Position numbers and translations under genes: made by a program. A stretch of 64,000 nucleotides of DNA from Acetivibrio sp. MSJd-27 (GTDB lineage Bacteria; Bacillota; Clostridia; UMGS1840; HGM11507): positions 124,001 to 188,000 of the forward strand of contig NZ_JAHLPV010000001.1 in the NCBI RefSeq assembly GCF_018918095.1, read 5' to 3'. Position 1 is the first letter of the stretch. Every line of letters starts with the position of its first letter. The notes beneath the pieces are model-generated. The model saw only the letters and a program-made list of their open reading frames with translations, was not told the origin of the DNA and searched no databases. Positions 53,117 through 61,949 of the stretch are shown in pieces.

Positions 53117-53429
53117 TTTGCACTTCTACTCTTTCCTTCATCGGTTTTCTTTTTATTTTATACCATTTTGTTTGGTTTGAAAAGGGGCGAAAGAAATATT
53201 TTTATTTTTTCTCACTGATTTTCGAAAAAATTTTGTATTGACACATCTATACTGCCAACATAAGATATTCAAAAAATGATGAAGGTTGATAAGAGAGTCA
53301 TAACCACCGGCACACACAAATCCGATGGTTATGACTTACAAGGTTTTAATAGAGCGTAGACGGTTTTATCTATTGAGATGTGACTGCTTCCTGTCTTAGT
53401 TTTTAATATTTACATCTCTTTGACATTTT
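53117..53429. other. Intergenic stretch with one hairpin
   Basis: GTCATAACCA (53297-53306) and TGGTTATGAC (53326-53335) form a perfect 10-bp stem, extended by GG/CC. It may end transcription of the 53430-54167 gene, although the T-run is poor. Nothing else is seen. Confidence 0.35.
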
Positions 53430-54167
53430 TTATTGCGCTGGGTATAAGAATTTCATCGTTTTATCTTTCAAATCAAATTTACAAATATATGGAGTACCAC
53501 CGATATAAAGGGTATCATTCTTTACTGCACAAGTAAAAGGGGTATACCCATCCCAAGAATTTTCATACCAAATACCTTTCCATAAAACCTCAGGCTCTCC
53601 TTTTATATCTTTGTAATACAGAATCCTTTTATTTGTAATAACGATGAGCCCGCCCTTGTAAAAGCAAGTGCCATATGTTTTGCTGTCTTCTAACTGATTG
53701 ATTTCCACCATCTCATCCTCGCCTCCATATCCATATATTTTGGGAGAATAATGATCTGCATTCTCAACCAAGTCGCCGATTACATATAGCATACTCTCTA
53801 TGAAGAAAGCCTCTTTTATGATGTGATTTTCCTGCACATCATACAAATATCTTCCTGATATTCGTTCTCCGACACTTGGGTGTCTCACATAATATTTTTT
53901 CGCTCCTGTGCTGGATTTATAAAAAGCTAATTCTAAATAATGCTCAGATCTTTTGGTTAAAAATACATGATATCCGTCTCCTGTGACTTCCCAGAATTCA
54001 TTCTTTTTCAGCGGTTGAATCTCGCTCATTTTAAATTTCTTTATATTCACAGGCTCTTGATCTACAATTTTGTTATTATGAAAAAAATAAAAATAACAGA
54101 AAGCAAAAAGAAGAACGATAATAAAAATGATTGTAAACCATATTATCTTTAAAATAAATTTTTTCAT
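53430..54167 (-). CDS. Membrane-anchored protein of unknown function in the RHS island
   Basis: A 245-residue protein with one long N-terminal hydrophobic helix (about 8-30, rich in Ile and Phe) and an external, beta-rich remainder. Short strand repeats such as YLYDVQENHIIKEAFFIESM, CFYKGGLIVITNKRILYYKD and VKNDTLYIGGTPYICKFDLK suggest a beta-propeller-like fold. No family is recognised. The gene is AT-rich compared with its neighbours upstream and lies behind the decayed RHS locus, which suggests transfer. An immunity or accessory role to the RHS tip is possible but not shown. Confidence 0.65.
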   Translation of the reverse strand: MKKFILKIIWFTIIFIIVLLFAFCYFYFFHNNKIVDQEPVNIKKFKMSEIQPLKKNEFWEVTGDGYHVFLTKRSEHYLELAFYKSSTGAKKYYVRHPSVGERISGRYLYDVQENHIIKEAFFIESMLYVIGDLVENADHYSPKIYGYGGEDEMVEINQLEDSKTYGTCFYKGGLIVITNKRILYYKDIKGEPEVLWKGIWYENSWDGYTPFTCAVKNDTLYIGGTPYICKFDLKDKTMKFLYPAQ

Positions 54168-54209
54168 TTTTATTTACCTTCCATTTCTAACCTCCAATAT
54201 AGGTTTATT

Positions 54210-54409
54210 CTAACCGTGAAACCATCCTAATAAACTTGGTGCGCCTATCCCGGCAGCTCTTAATAATTCTTTCTCGTATGAATTGGAGTTATCTCTGTCT
54301 GAATTTACTTCATCGTTGCTACATATTTTTATGTGCCATTATAATTATCTCCGAAATGCTTATCACTTGAAATCAACTCCAAAACATGATCTAATCTAAC
54401 ATCCACTAG
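54210..54409 (-). pseudogene. Decayed coding remnant in two frames
   Basis: On the minus strand one frame reads LVDVRLDHVLELISSDKHFG and DNYNGT to TAA (54329-54409). A second, shifted frame continues SNDEVNSDRDNSNSYEKELL and RAAGIGAPSLLGWFHG to TAG at 54210. Codon use and hydrophilic content look protein-like, and neither has a start. They are probably parts of one inactivated gene of the island. The family is not recognised. Confidence 0.45.
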
Positions 54410-54448
54410 ATGCTATCAATAGAACCGTCCCTTTAATATGTGCATATT

Positions 54449-55159
54449 TTAATTTTTGTAATTCGGAAATTTTCCATATGGATTTTCTTCTATAATTTCA
54501 CCCACATACTGATCAATATACCGTTTTGTTAAAACCCCACCATATTGATAGGATTGAAACGGTGTGTGTAAAATATCATATACTAAATAAAGAAAATCTC
54601 CTGTTTCAATATATTGGTTTTCTTGCTCGTGTTTTAATTGGAATTCATTACTTATTGATGGAATTAATCCCCATCCATCAAAAGACGAGAACCAGTCATC
54701 CCCCTTTGAAGATAAAAACAGATTTCCCATTTCAAACATTCTTAATAAAATAGTAATACTTTCTTTATAGGTTATGTATGAATCTAAATCAGCTACCAAA
54801 TTCCCATTTGTATCACATCTTCCTTTTAATATACCGTTCATATGTGTAGTAGCAACTAATTTACTATCGTTTGTACCTAAATCTACATCTATGAATTCGA
54901 TTTTTTCTTGTTTAAAATAAGATTCACTGTCAATCTCCATTATACCATTTATTTGAATAGCACTAATTAAATACAAAGCATTTCTTCTAGATACATAATT
55001 TTCTTTGCTTTCTTCAATAAGTTCGTCAATCAATTTACAATTTATTAAGACATTAAAAGCATGATTCTCGTTTATTGGTGATAAATTATTTTGTGAAGCA
55101 AAACCTATATGTATTGTTAATATAAATATAATAAATAAACATATAATATTTTTTTTCAT
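54449..55159 (-). CDS. Exported protein behind the RHS tip, candidate partner or immunity protein
   Basis: A 236-residue protein with a signal peptide (about 1-21, ending HIGFAS). Several segments resemble degenerate SLH repeats (NYVSRRNALYLISAIQ; DLDSYITYKESITILLRMFE), but the SLH motifs are incomplete. GGAGG is five bases ahead of the ATG at 55159. It begins 44 bases behind the RHS tip and is AT-rich like it. Genes in this position in polymorphic toxin loci often encode the cognate immunity protein, so that is a plausible but unproven role; a wall-associated function from the SLH-like segments is the alternative. Confidence 0.6.
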   Translation of the reverse strand: MKKNIICLFIIFILTIHIGFASQNNLSPINENHAFNVLINCKLIDELIEESKENYVSRRNALYLISAIQINGIMEIDSESYFKQEKIEFIDVDLGTNDSKLVATTHMNGILKGRCDTNGNLVADLDSYITYKESITILLRMFEMGNLFLSSKGDDWFSSFDGWGLIPSISNEFQLKHEQENQYIETGDFLYLVYDILHTPFQSYQYGGVLTKRYIDQYVGEIIEENPYGKFPNYKN

Positions 55160-55203
55160 CACGACCTCCATTTATTGCGTATAATTTTCAAGGATATGTC
55201 TAA

Positions 55204-56501
55204 CTATATCCGGGCCATAGGCTCTAAGAACAGCGGCATGTACTTTTCCTTTAAAATAATTGTACGTTTTTCTTTGTCTGTATTTGTGTAAGTGAAGCAT
55301 TCTTTATCTGACGTAGGAAGTTGAAATGGAAATTGACCTAAGTCATTAACACCTATATATCCAATACTTTTGTCTTTAGGCTTATATCCCATTTTGATTC
55401 TAACATACTCCTCCATAATAATGGCAGTAGCTTCTTTAAGTTTTCTTCTTACAGCCATATCAATAGCTCCCGCATCTTCTGTTCCAACTCCACTTTCAAT
55501 ATTTATAATTAATCGATCATCTATCCCTGTCATTTCAGTAAATGCGTGTAAAAATTCATGGAACAATGTGGTAGTAGTATCTTCAGTATCAGCAATTTCT
55601 CCTAATGTTAATGTACCATTGTTATAATTTGATTTTAGCCACGTTGAATTTGTGTCGACCAATACCATTATATAAATAGTCTTGTCATTAGTCACAATTT
55701 CTTTCATTACAGCTCTAGCTAACGCTGAACCACCATTTATTTCACCGTCTTCTTTCCAAACTATGTTATTGCCTTCTATTTCATAACCACTATATCCGGT
55801 CATTTTTATAATTTGATTCCGCAAGAACTTCAAATATGCTTCACGTTTCCTCTTATTAGACTCAGAAATTTCAATTTTCAAACCACTTGGATCCACTAAA
55901 TTAATTGGATTATTCGCACAATAAACAAACCAATTCAGCCCATTCTTTTCCGGCTCCTCCGACGTGAACCTCCCGATAGAACTGTCATAATACCTCGCTC
56001 TGAGGTAGATGAATCCGATTTCATTGTCGAAATATTCTCCTCAGTAACGGAACGGATTATTGTCTTCTGCCTGTTTCTGTTTCTGGTTCCCGAATGCATG
56101 GTAGGTATAATCTTTCAGGACAGTGCCGTTGCGTTGACCAGGACGGTGGTATCTCCATGCGTATTGAAGGAATAATATTCTTTGCTTCCTCCGTTCACGG
56201 TTCTGGAAATCAGGGAAATCCCTCTGTGGAAGACCTGCTTTTCGCCGTCCTTGTCATCCATGACAATATTCTGTCCGTCATAGATATGGCTGGTGGTCAA
56301 GCCGTTGGTGGTTTTGCTCTGGCGCAAACCATTGGCATCGTATGTGTAAGTTGTTGTCACATTGTTGACGGTAGATTTCGTCATCCGGTTCAGCGGAGCG
56401 TGTTCAAACAGCTGGATTCCGTTGGGCCCCTCCCCGATGGTGACCGACTGGTTGCCTGTTGCTTCGCCCATGGCCGTGATGGTCTTCGTGGTCTGGTTAC
56501 C
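55204..56501 (-). pseudogene. RHS-repeat protein remnant with metallopeptidase-like C-terminal tip
   Basis: Three pieces of one RHS/YD-repeat protein are visible. The first (56115-56501) reads TTTYTYDANGLRQSKTTNGL and similar repeats. A one-base loss near 56130 shifts the frame into GTVLKDYTYHAFGNQKQKQ, which meets TGA (56041-56043) where relatives have Cys (RYCGEYFD). From there the frame is open to 55204 and contains the RHS core GFIYLRARYYDSSIGRFTSE and NPINLVDPSGLK. After the core comes a variable 225-residue tip with TLFHEFLHAFTE, a zinc-metallopeptidase HExxH motif. The N-terminal part of the protein is missing beyond about 56501. The tip could still be expressed from an internal GTG at 55896, but no clear ribosome binding site supports this. 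Confidence 0.8.
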
Positions 56502-56681
56502 CTATATTTCCAACCACATTATACTCTCATTTCATAATATTGTCAATCTTTCCATTGTTGCTTAGAGCTAGGAACAGAAAACTGCCTTCTGTCTTGGTTA
56601 CCGACATCTACCTTTCCTTGTCATACAGCAATTTTTCAAAGCGAATTTCCTAGTTCTGATTTCCATACCCTATTTTATCAG

Positions 56682-56849
56682 GATTGCAATGAAAATACCA
56701 CAATATATTATAGGGGAATCGATGTGAAAACTTCCCAATATTTACTTGGTCATAAAGATATTTGGATCACATTGAATTTAGATACAACTCTTGAAAGAAA
56801 TAATAGCATAGTAGCTAACAAATTGAATGAATCTTTTGAAAAATATTAG
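56682..56849 (+). pseudogene. Tyrosine recombinase (integrase) C-terminal relic
   Basis: The plus-strand frame reads YYRGIDVKTSQYLLGHKDI then WITLNLDTTLERNNSIVANK to TAG at 56847-56849. GVDVKT.Q.LLGH..I..T.NIY is the C-terminal block of phage-type integrases, with the box III His in LGH. The catalytic Tyr position is Asp here (TLNLD for TLNIY), and the upstream Arg-containing boxes are absent, so it cannot be active. Confidence 0.7.
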
Positions 56850-56879
56850 TTAAATGCTATTTTTAGAAGAAATTAAAAA

Positions 56880-56920
56880 ATGACCTACCCACACGAAAAC
56901 CGTATGGGTAAGCCATTTGA
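56880..56920 (-). terminator. Terminator of the str operon behind tufA
   Basis: On the minus strand ATGGCTTACCCATACG pairs with CGTGTGGGTAGGTCAT with minor mismatches, followed by TTTTT. Confidence 0.8.
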
Positions 56921-56929
56921 AGAAAATAA

Positions 56930-58132
56930 TTATTCGATGATAGAAGAAACAACGCCGGAACCTACGGTTCTTCCGCCTTCACGGATAGCGAAACGCAGAC
57001 CCTCTTCGATAGCGATGTGGCTGATCAGTTCAACAGACATGGTAACGTTATCGCCAGGCATGCACATTTCAGTGCCTTCCGGCAGAGTGATGATGCCGGT
57101 AACGTCAGTTGTTCTGAAATAGAACTGAGGTCTGTACTGGTTCATGAAAGGAGTGTGACGTCCACCCTCTTCTTTGGTCAGAACGTAAACTTCTGCGTTG
57201 AATTTTTTGTGAGGATGAATGGTGCCGGGTTTTGCTAAAACCTGACCTCTTTCGATTTCATCTCTCTGAACGCCTCTCAGCAGTACGCCGATGTTGTCGC
57301 CTGCTTCTGCATAGTCCAGAAGTTTCCGGAACATTTCGATACCGGTAACAACAACTTTTCTGGATTCTTCTACCAGACCAACGATTTCAACTTCGTCGGA
57401 CATTTTCAGAACGCCTCTTTCTACTCTACCGGTAGCAACTGTACCACGACCGGTGATGGAGAATACGTCCTCAACAGGCATCAGGAAAGGCAGGTCTGCT
57501 TTTCTTTCAGGAGTCGGGATATATTCGTCAACAGCGTCCATCAATTTGTGGATGCATTCGTATTCCGGAGCGTTCGGGTCGGTGGAAGTAGATTCTAGAG
57601 CAACCAGAGCGGAACCAACGATAATCGGAGTATCGTCTCCCGGGAAATCATATTCATTCAACAGTTCTCTGATTTCCATTTCAACGAGTTCCAGCAATTC
57701 CGGATCGTCAACCTGGTCAGCTTTGTTCATGAATACAACGATATAAGGAACACCAACCTGTCTGGACAGGAGGATATGTTCTCTTGTCTGAGGCATCGGG
57801 CCGTCAGCAGCAGAAACAACCAGAATTGCTCCGTCCATCTGTGCAGCACCGGTGATCATGTTTTTAACATAGTCAGCATGTCCTGGGCAGTCAACGTGAG
57901 CGTAGTGACGTTTGTCTGTCTCATACTCAACGTGAGCAGTAGAGATGGTGATACCTCTTTCTCTTTCTTCCGGAGCTTTGTCGATCATGTCATATGCTTC
58001 GTACTGTGCTTTCCCGTCCATAGCCAGGACTTTGGTAATTGCAGCGGTCAAAGAAGTTTTACCATGGTCAACATGGCCGATTGTACCAATGTTAACGTGA
58101 GGCTTATTTCTTTCAAATTTAGCTTTTGCCAT
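56930..58132 (-). CDS. tuf: Elongation factor Tu
   Basis: A 400-residue GTPase that brings aminoacyl-tRNA to the ribosome. [14 protein letters not shown] (P-loop, about 19-32), [14 protein letters not shown] (switch I), [12 protein letters not shown] (about 81), NKADQVDD (about 136) and SAL are intact; domains 2 and 3 are of normal length. GGGAGG precedes the ATG. It is the last gene of the str operon, 88 bases behind fusA. Confidence 0.99.
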   Translation of the reverse strand: MAKAKFERNKPHVNIGTIGHVDHGKTSLTAAITKVLAMDGKAQYEAYDMIDKAPEERERGITISTAHVEYETDKRHYAHVDCPGHADYVKNMITGAAQMDGAILVVSAADGPMPQTREHILLSRQVGVPYIVVFMNKADQVDDPELLELVEMEIRELLNEYDFPGDDTPIIVGSALVALESTSTDPNAPEYECIHKLMDAVDEYIPTPERKADLPFLMPVEDVFSITGRGTVATGRVERGVLKMSDEVEIVGLVEESRKVVVTGIEMFRKLLDYAEAGDNIGVLLRGVQRDEIERGQVLAKPGTIHPHKKFNAEVYVLTKEEGGRHTPFMNQYRPQFYFRTTDVTGIITLPEGTEMCMPGDNVTMSVELISHIAIEEGLRFAIREGGRTVGSGVVSSIIE

Positions 58133-58220
58133 TTTAAATTTCCTCCCTTGTTTTAAATAAATAATACATATTTATTATAGCTTTCTTTTACGGATATTTC
58201 AAGCAAAAAGACAAAATTTA

Positions 58221-60305
58221 TTAGTCTTCTTTCTTGGTTCTTGCAGCAATGATTTTTTCTGCAACCGATTTCGGAACTTCCTCATAGTGGCTCGGTTCCA
58301 TGGAATACTGTCCGCGGCCCTGCGTTCTGGAACGGAGGTCGGTCGCGTAACCGAACATTTCAGAAAGCGGGATAAACGCGTTGATTCTCTGTGCACCGGC
58401 GATGGATTCCATTCCCTGCATCTGTCCGCGGCGGGAATTGATGTCGCCGATAACGTCGCCCATATATTCTTCCGGAACAGTGACAACCACTTTCATGATT
58501 GGCTCCAGAAGAACGGGAGCGCCTTTTCTGCAGCCTTCCTTGAAAGCCATAGAACCGGCAATCTTAAACGCCATTTCAGAGGAGTCGACATCATGGTAAG
58601 AACCATCGTACAGGGTAACTCTAACGTCCACGACATTATAACCGGCAAGCACACCGGTCTGCATCGCACCCTGAACACCGGCGTCAACAGCAGGAATGTA
58701 TTCTTTCGGGATAACGCCGCCGACAATTTTGTTGACGAATTCGTATCCCTCTCCCGGTTGTCTGGGTTCCAGTTCCAGGAATACATGACCGTACTGACCA
58801 CGTCCGCCGGACTGTCTTGCATATTTGTGTTCGATTTTAACCGGTTTTGTGATGGTTTCTTTGTAGGAAACCTGCGGTTTACCAACATTTGCTTCCACTT
58901 TAAACTCGCGGAGCAGACGGTCTACGATGATTTCCAGATGGAGCTCACCCATACCGGCAATGATGGTTTGTCCGGTTTCTTCGTCTGTATAAGTCTTAAA
59001 GGTCGGATCTTCTTCCGCCAGCTTCGCCAAAGCGATGCCCATCTTTTCCTGACCTGCTTTTGTTTTCGGTTCGATCGCGACACGAATAACCGGATCCGGG
59101 AATTCCATGGATTCCAGAATAATCGGATGGCTGTCTACACAGAGTGTATCACCGGTTGTCGTATTTTTCAAACCAACCGCAGCAGCGATATCGCCGGCAT
59201 ACACCTGTTCGATATCCTCCCTGTGGTTTGCGTGCATCATCAGGATTCTTCCGATTCTTTCCTTGTTGCCCTTGGTAGAGTTCAGAACGCCGGAACCTGC
59301 TTTCAGCGTACCGGAATAGACACGGAAGAAACAGAGCTTACCGACATAAGGATCGGTAGCGATCTTAAAGGCCAGTGCAGAAAATGGTTCGTCGTCGCTG
59401 GCATGTCTTGCATCCTCTTCCCCGGTATCCGGGTTTACACCCTTGATCGCCGGAATGTCGATGGGAGAAGGCATGTAGTCGACAACCGCGTCCAGCATCT
59501 TCTGTACACCTTTGTTACGATAAGAAGTTCCGCAGAGAACCGGAACAAATTTGTTCTGAATCGTTCCCATACGGATTGCTTTTTTGATTTCATCAATGGT
59601 CAGCTCTTCGCCTTCCAGATATTTCATCATCAAATCTTCGTCCAGCTCAGCAACGTGCTCCAAAAGCTCATTTCTGTACTTTTCCGAGATTTCTTTCATG
59701 TCGTCCTGAATCTCTTCTACCTTGATGTCAACGCCCAGATCGTCACAGTAGATATACTGTTTCATCTCCACCAAGTCAACCAAGCCGACAAAGGTGTCTT
59801 CTGCACCGATCGGCAGCTGAATCGGAACTGCATTACAGTTCAGACGGTCTTTCATCATATTGACAACGTTGTAGAAGTCAGCGCCCATGATGTCCATTTT
59901 ATTGACATACGCCATACGGGGAACCCCGTAAGTGTCTGCCTGTCTCCATACGGTTTCAGACTGGGGCTCAACGCCGCCTTTTGCACAGAATACCGTAACA
60001 GAGCCGTCCAGAACACGCAGGGAACGTTCCACTTCAACCGTGAAGTCAACGTGCCCAGGTGTATCTATGATATTGATACGATGACCTTTCCACTGCGCAG
60101 TGGTAGCAGCGGAGGTAATGGTGATACCTCTTTCCTGCTCCTGTTCCATCCAGTCCATAGTAGCTGCACCTTCATGGGTTTCACCGATCTTGTGAACCCG
60201 GCCGGTGTAGTACAGAATTCTCTCGGTCGTGGTGGTTTTCCCTGCGTCAATATGCGCCATGATACCAATATTTCTGGTCTTTTCAAGAGAAAATGCTCTT
60301 GGCAC
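58221..60305 (-). CDS. fusA: Elongation factor G
   Basis: A 694-residue translocation GTPase with [20 protein letters not shown] (about 11-30), [15 protein letters not shown] (switch I), [17 protein letters not shown] (about 82) and [10 protein letters not shown] (about 137). All five domains are of normal length, ending [13 protein letters not shown]. The start is GTG (60303-60305) with AGGAGG six bases upstream. It lies 30 bases behind rpsG. The long antisense frame across it is a shadow. Confidence 0.98.
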   Translation of the reverse strand: MPRAFSLEKTRNIGIMAHIDAGKTTTTERILYYTGRVHKIGETHEGAATMDWMEQEQERGITITSAATTAQWKGHRINIIDTPGHVDFTVEVERSLRVLDGSVTVFCAKGGVEPQSETVWRQADTYGVPRMAYVNKMDIMGADFYNVVNMMKDRLNCNAVPIQLPIGAEDTFVGLVDLVEMKQYIYCDDLGVDIKVEEIQDDMKEISEKYRNELLEHVAELDEDLMMKYLEGEELTIDEIKKAIRMGTIQNKFVPVLCGTSYRNKGVQKMLDAVVDYMPSPIDIPAIKGVNPDTGEEDARHASDDEPFSALAFKIATDPYVGKLCFFRVYSGTLKAGSGVLNSTKGNKERIGRILMMHANHREDIEQVYAGDIAAAVGLKNTTTGDTLCVDSHPIILESMEFPDPVIRVAIEPKTKAGQEKMGIALAKLAEEDPTFKTYTDEETGQTIIAGMGELHLEIIVDRLLREFKVEANVGKPQVSYKETITKPVKIEHKYARQSGGRGQYGHVFLELEPRQPGEGYEFVNKIVGGVIPKEYIPAVDAGVQGAMQTGVLAGYNVVDVRVTLYDGSYHDVDSSEMAFKIAGSMAFKEGCRKGAPVLLEPIMKVVVTVPEEYMGDVIGDINSRRGQMQGMESIAGAQRINAFIPLSEMFGYATDLRSRTQGRGQYSMEPSHYEEVPKSVAEKIIAARTKKED

Positions 60306-60335
60306 AAAAATCCTCCTCTCAGCAAATCAAGCGAC

Positions 60336-60806
60336 TTACCATCTGTAATGGGCAAAAGCTTTGTTCGCTTCCGCCATCTTATGCATATCTTCCCGTTTTT
60401 TTACAGAGCCGCCTGTTCCATTTGCTGCATCGAGAATCTCGCCAGCCAGTCTTTCGCGCATGGTTCTTTCGCCTCTGGCTCTGGAATAAGTGGTCAGCCA
60501 TCTTAAGCCCAGAGTCTGCTTTCTGTCAGGACGCACTTCGATCGGAACCTGATAGGTTGCACCGCCGACACGTCTTGCTTTTACTTCTAACTGAGGCATG
60601 ATATTATTCATAGCATCTGTAAAAACTTCCATAGCGTCTTTGCCTGATTTTTCTTTTACAATATCAAATGCATCATATACAATTTTCTGAGCAATACCCT
60701 TCTTGCCGTCCAGCATGATGTTATTGATCAGTTTTGTAACGATCTTTTCATTGTAAAGCGGATCAGGTAAAACGTCACGTTTTGCAATATTACCTCTTCT
60801 TGGCAC
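60336..60806 (-). CDS. rpsG: 30S ribosomal protein S7
   Basis: A 156-residue primary 16S rRNA-binding protein of the small subunit head. [39 protein letters not shown] and the C-terminal [20 protein letters not shown]-type end ([16 protein letters not shown]) are canonical. The start codon is GTG, with a GGGGG site about 7 bases away. The gap to rpsL is 199 bases, longer than usual in this operon. Confidence 0.98.
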   Translation of the reverse strand: MPRRGNIAKRDVLPDPLYNEKIVTKLINNIMLDGKKGIAQKIVYDAFDIVKEKSGKDAMEVFTDAMNNIMPQLEVKARRVGGATYQVPIEVRPDRKQTLGLRWLTTYSRARGERTMRERLAGEILDAANGTGGSVKKREDMHKMAEANKAFAHYRW

Positions 60807-61005
60807 TTTACTTCCCCCTTTCGCGATAAATGTTTATCACAGGTACTCAATGATTCATCACTGTCAGTGCTTGTTTCATATGGAAACGCAACCAAAGCAG
60901 CCATTTTAAGGAAACAGCTGACTATAGTATGCGCAAAAATCTATATAATAAACTCGCACAAAGACATGATACCTATAATTTGCGAAATTTTTTTGTACGT
61001 TTGTA
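60807..61005 (-). other. Unusually long rpsL-rpsG spacer
   Basis: 199 bases without a gene. A weak promoter-like pair on the minus strand (TTTATT, 17 bases, TACTAT) may be present. No hairpin terminator was found, so read-through from rpsL is expected. Confidence 0.3.
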
Positions 61006-61425
61006 CTATTTCGCAGCTTTCGGCCGTTTCGCGCCGTATTTGGATCTGGCCTGGTTCCGGTTTGCAACGCCGGAGGTATCCAATGTACCCCGGATGATGT
61101 GGTAACGTACACCAGGAAGGTCCTTGACCCTGCCGCCTCTGATTAAGACGACGCTATGCTCCTGCAGGTTATGGCCGATCCCCGGAATGTAAGAAGAAAC
61201 TTCGATTCCGTTGGTCAGTTTTACCCTGGCAATTTTACGCAGAGCAGAGTTTGGCTTTTTCGGTGTCGTGGTCTTAACGGATGTGCAAACCCCTCTCTTC
61301 TGCGGAGAGCTCTGATCCGTCGGTGCTTTTTTCAGTGTGTTAAAGCCTTTCTGCAGAGCCGGAGCAGTCGATTTCTTTTTGTGTGTCTTTCTGCCGTTTT
61401 TGACTAACTGGTTAAAGGTTGGCAT
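61006..61425 (-). CDS. rpsL: 30S ribosomal protein S12
   Basis: A 139-residue decoding-site protein. [39 protein letters not shown] (with Lys at the streptomycin-resistance position in [10 protein letters not shown]) and [20 protein letters not shown] are intact, and both lysines of the PKKPNSA loop and the GGRVKDLPG loop read as wild type. GGGGGTGAAT precedes the ATG. Confidence 0.98.
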   Translation of the reverse strand: MPTFNQLVKNGRKTHKKKSTAPALQKGFNTLKKAPTDQSSPQKRGVCTSVKTTTPKKPNSALRKIARVKLTNGIEVSSYIPGIGHNLQEHSVVLIRGGRVKDLPGVRYHIIRGTLDTSGVANRNQARSKYGAKRPKAAK

Positions 61426-61478
61426 TCTTTGTATTCACCCCCTGTTATTTAGAATATATATTTAAAGTTTCCTTTAAA

Positions 61479-61727
61479 TCAATCGCAAAGCAACACAGCG
61501 ACGGACGCACCGACACTGATGCCGCAGGCTTTTCCAAGATTTTTTAAAGTGTCCACATGTTCACAGGGAACTCCCTGTCTTTCACACAATTTCAAAAAGG
61601 GTTCGGTGACGGAAGGAGACGCTTCATCCGCAACATAGGCTTTTCTTGCCTGCCCGGACTCCACAGCCTTGGTGCTCTGCTTCACGCCGACCACTCTATT
61701 TGCCTGTGTTTTTAAATCTTCCAGCAT
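61479..61727 (-). CDS. rplGB: L7Ae/YbxF-like ribosomal RNA-binding protein
   Basis: An 82-residue L7Ae/L30e/Gadd45-fold protein that binds kink-turn RNA. NRVVGVKQSTKAVESGQARK (about 10-29), YVADEASPSV and CEHVDTLKNLGKACGISVGA (about 53-72) are family features. The ATG at 61727 gives the usual 82-residue length and has GGAGG ten bases upstream; a 16-residue longer reading lacks one. In Bacillus the same gene (ybxF) also lies between rpoC and rpsL. Confidence 0.93.
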   Translation of the reverse strand: MLEDLKTQANRVVGVKQSTKAVESGQARKAYVADEASPSVTEPFLKLCERQGVPCEHVDTLKNLGKACGISVGASVAVLLCD

Positions 61728-61889
61728 TCTGCTTATTCCTCCATATTTGTTTGAAAGGAAGATACGCTGTATCATTTTAGGAATTTAAACTATCTGCAAT
61801 ATTCTACCACCAAATGCCTGTTGTGTCAAGCTTTTTGCGTAAAATTACACTTGTACACACATACATTTCCCATAATGTAAGGCGTGGAC

Positions 61890-61909
61890 AGGGCGCATTG
61901 ACGCGCCCT
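61890..61909. other. Hairpin in the rpoC-L7Ae spacer
   Basis: AGGGCGC ATTGAC GCGCCCT, a perfect 7-bp GC-rich stem without a T-run on either side. It may attenuate or process the transcript between rpoC and the ribosomal protein genes. Confidence 0.4.
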
Positions 61910-61949
61910 GCCATACACCTACTGCTCTATATTGTCAAGGATTTACTGC

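Noticed and set aside
58287-60506. 739-residue antisense frame across fusA
   Set aside because: It is a shadow of strongly biased codons in fusA; no start signal and low-complexity composition.
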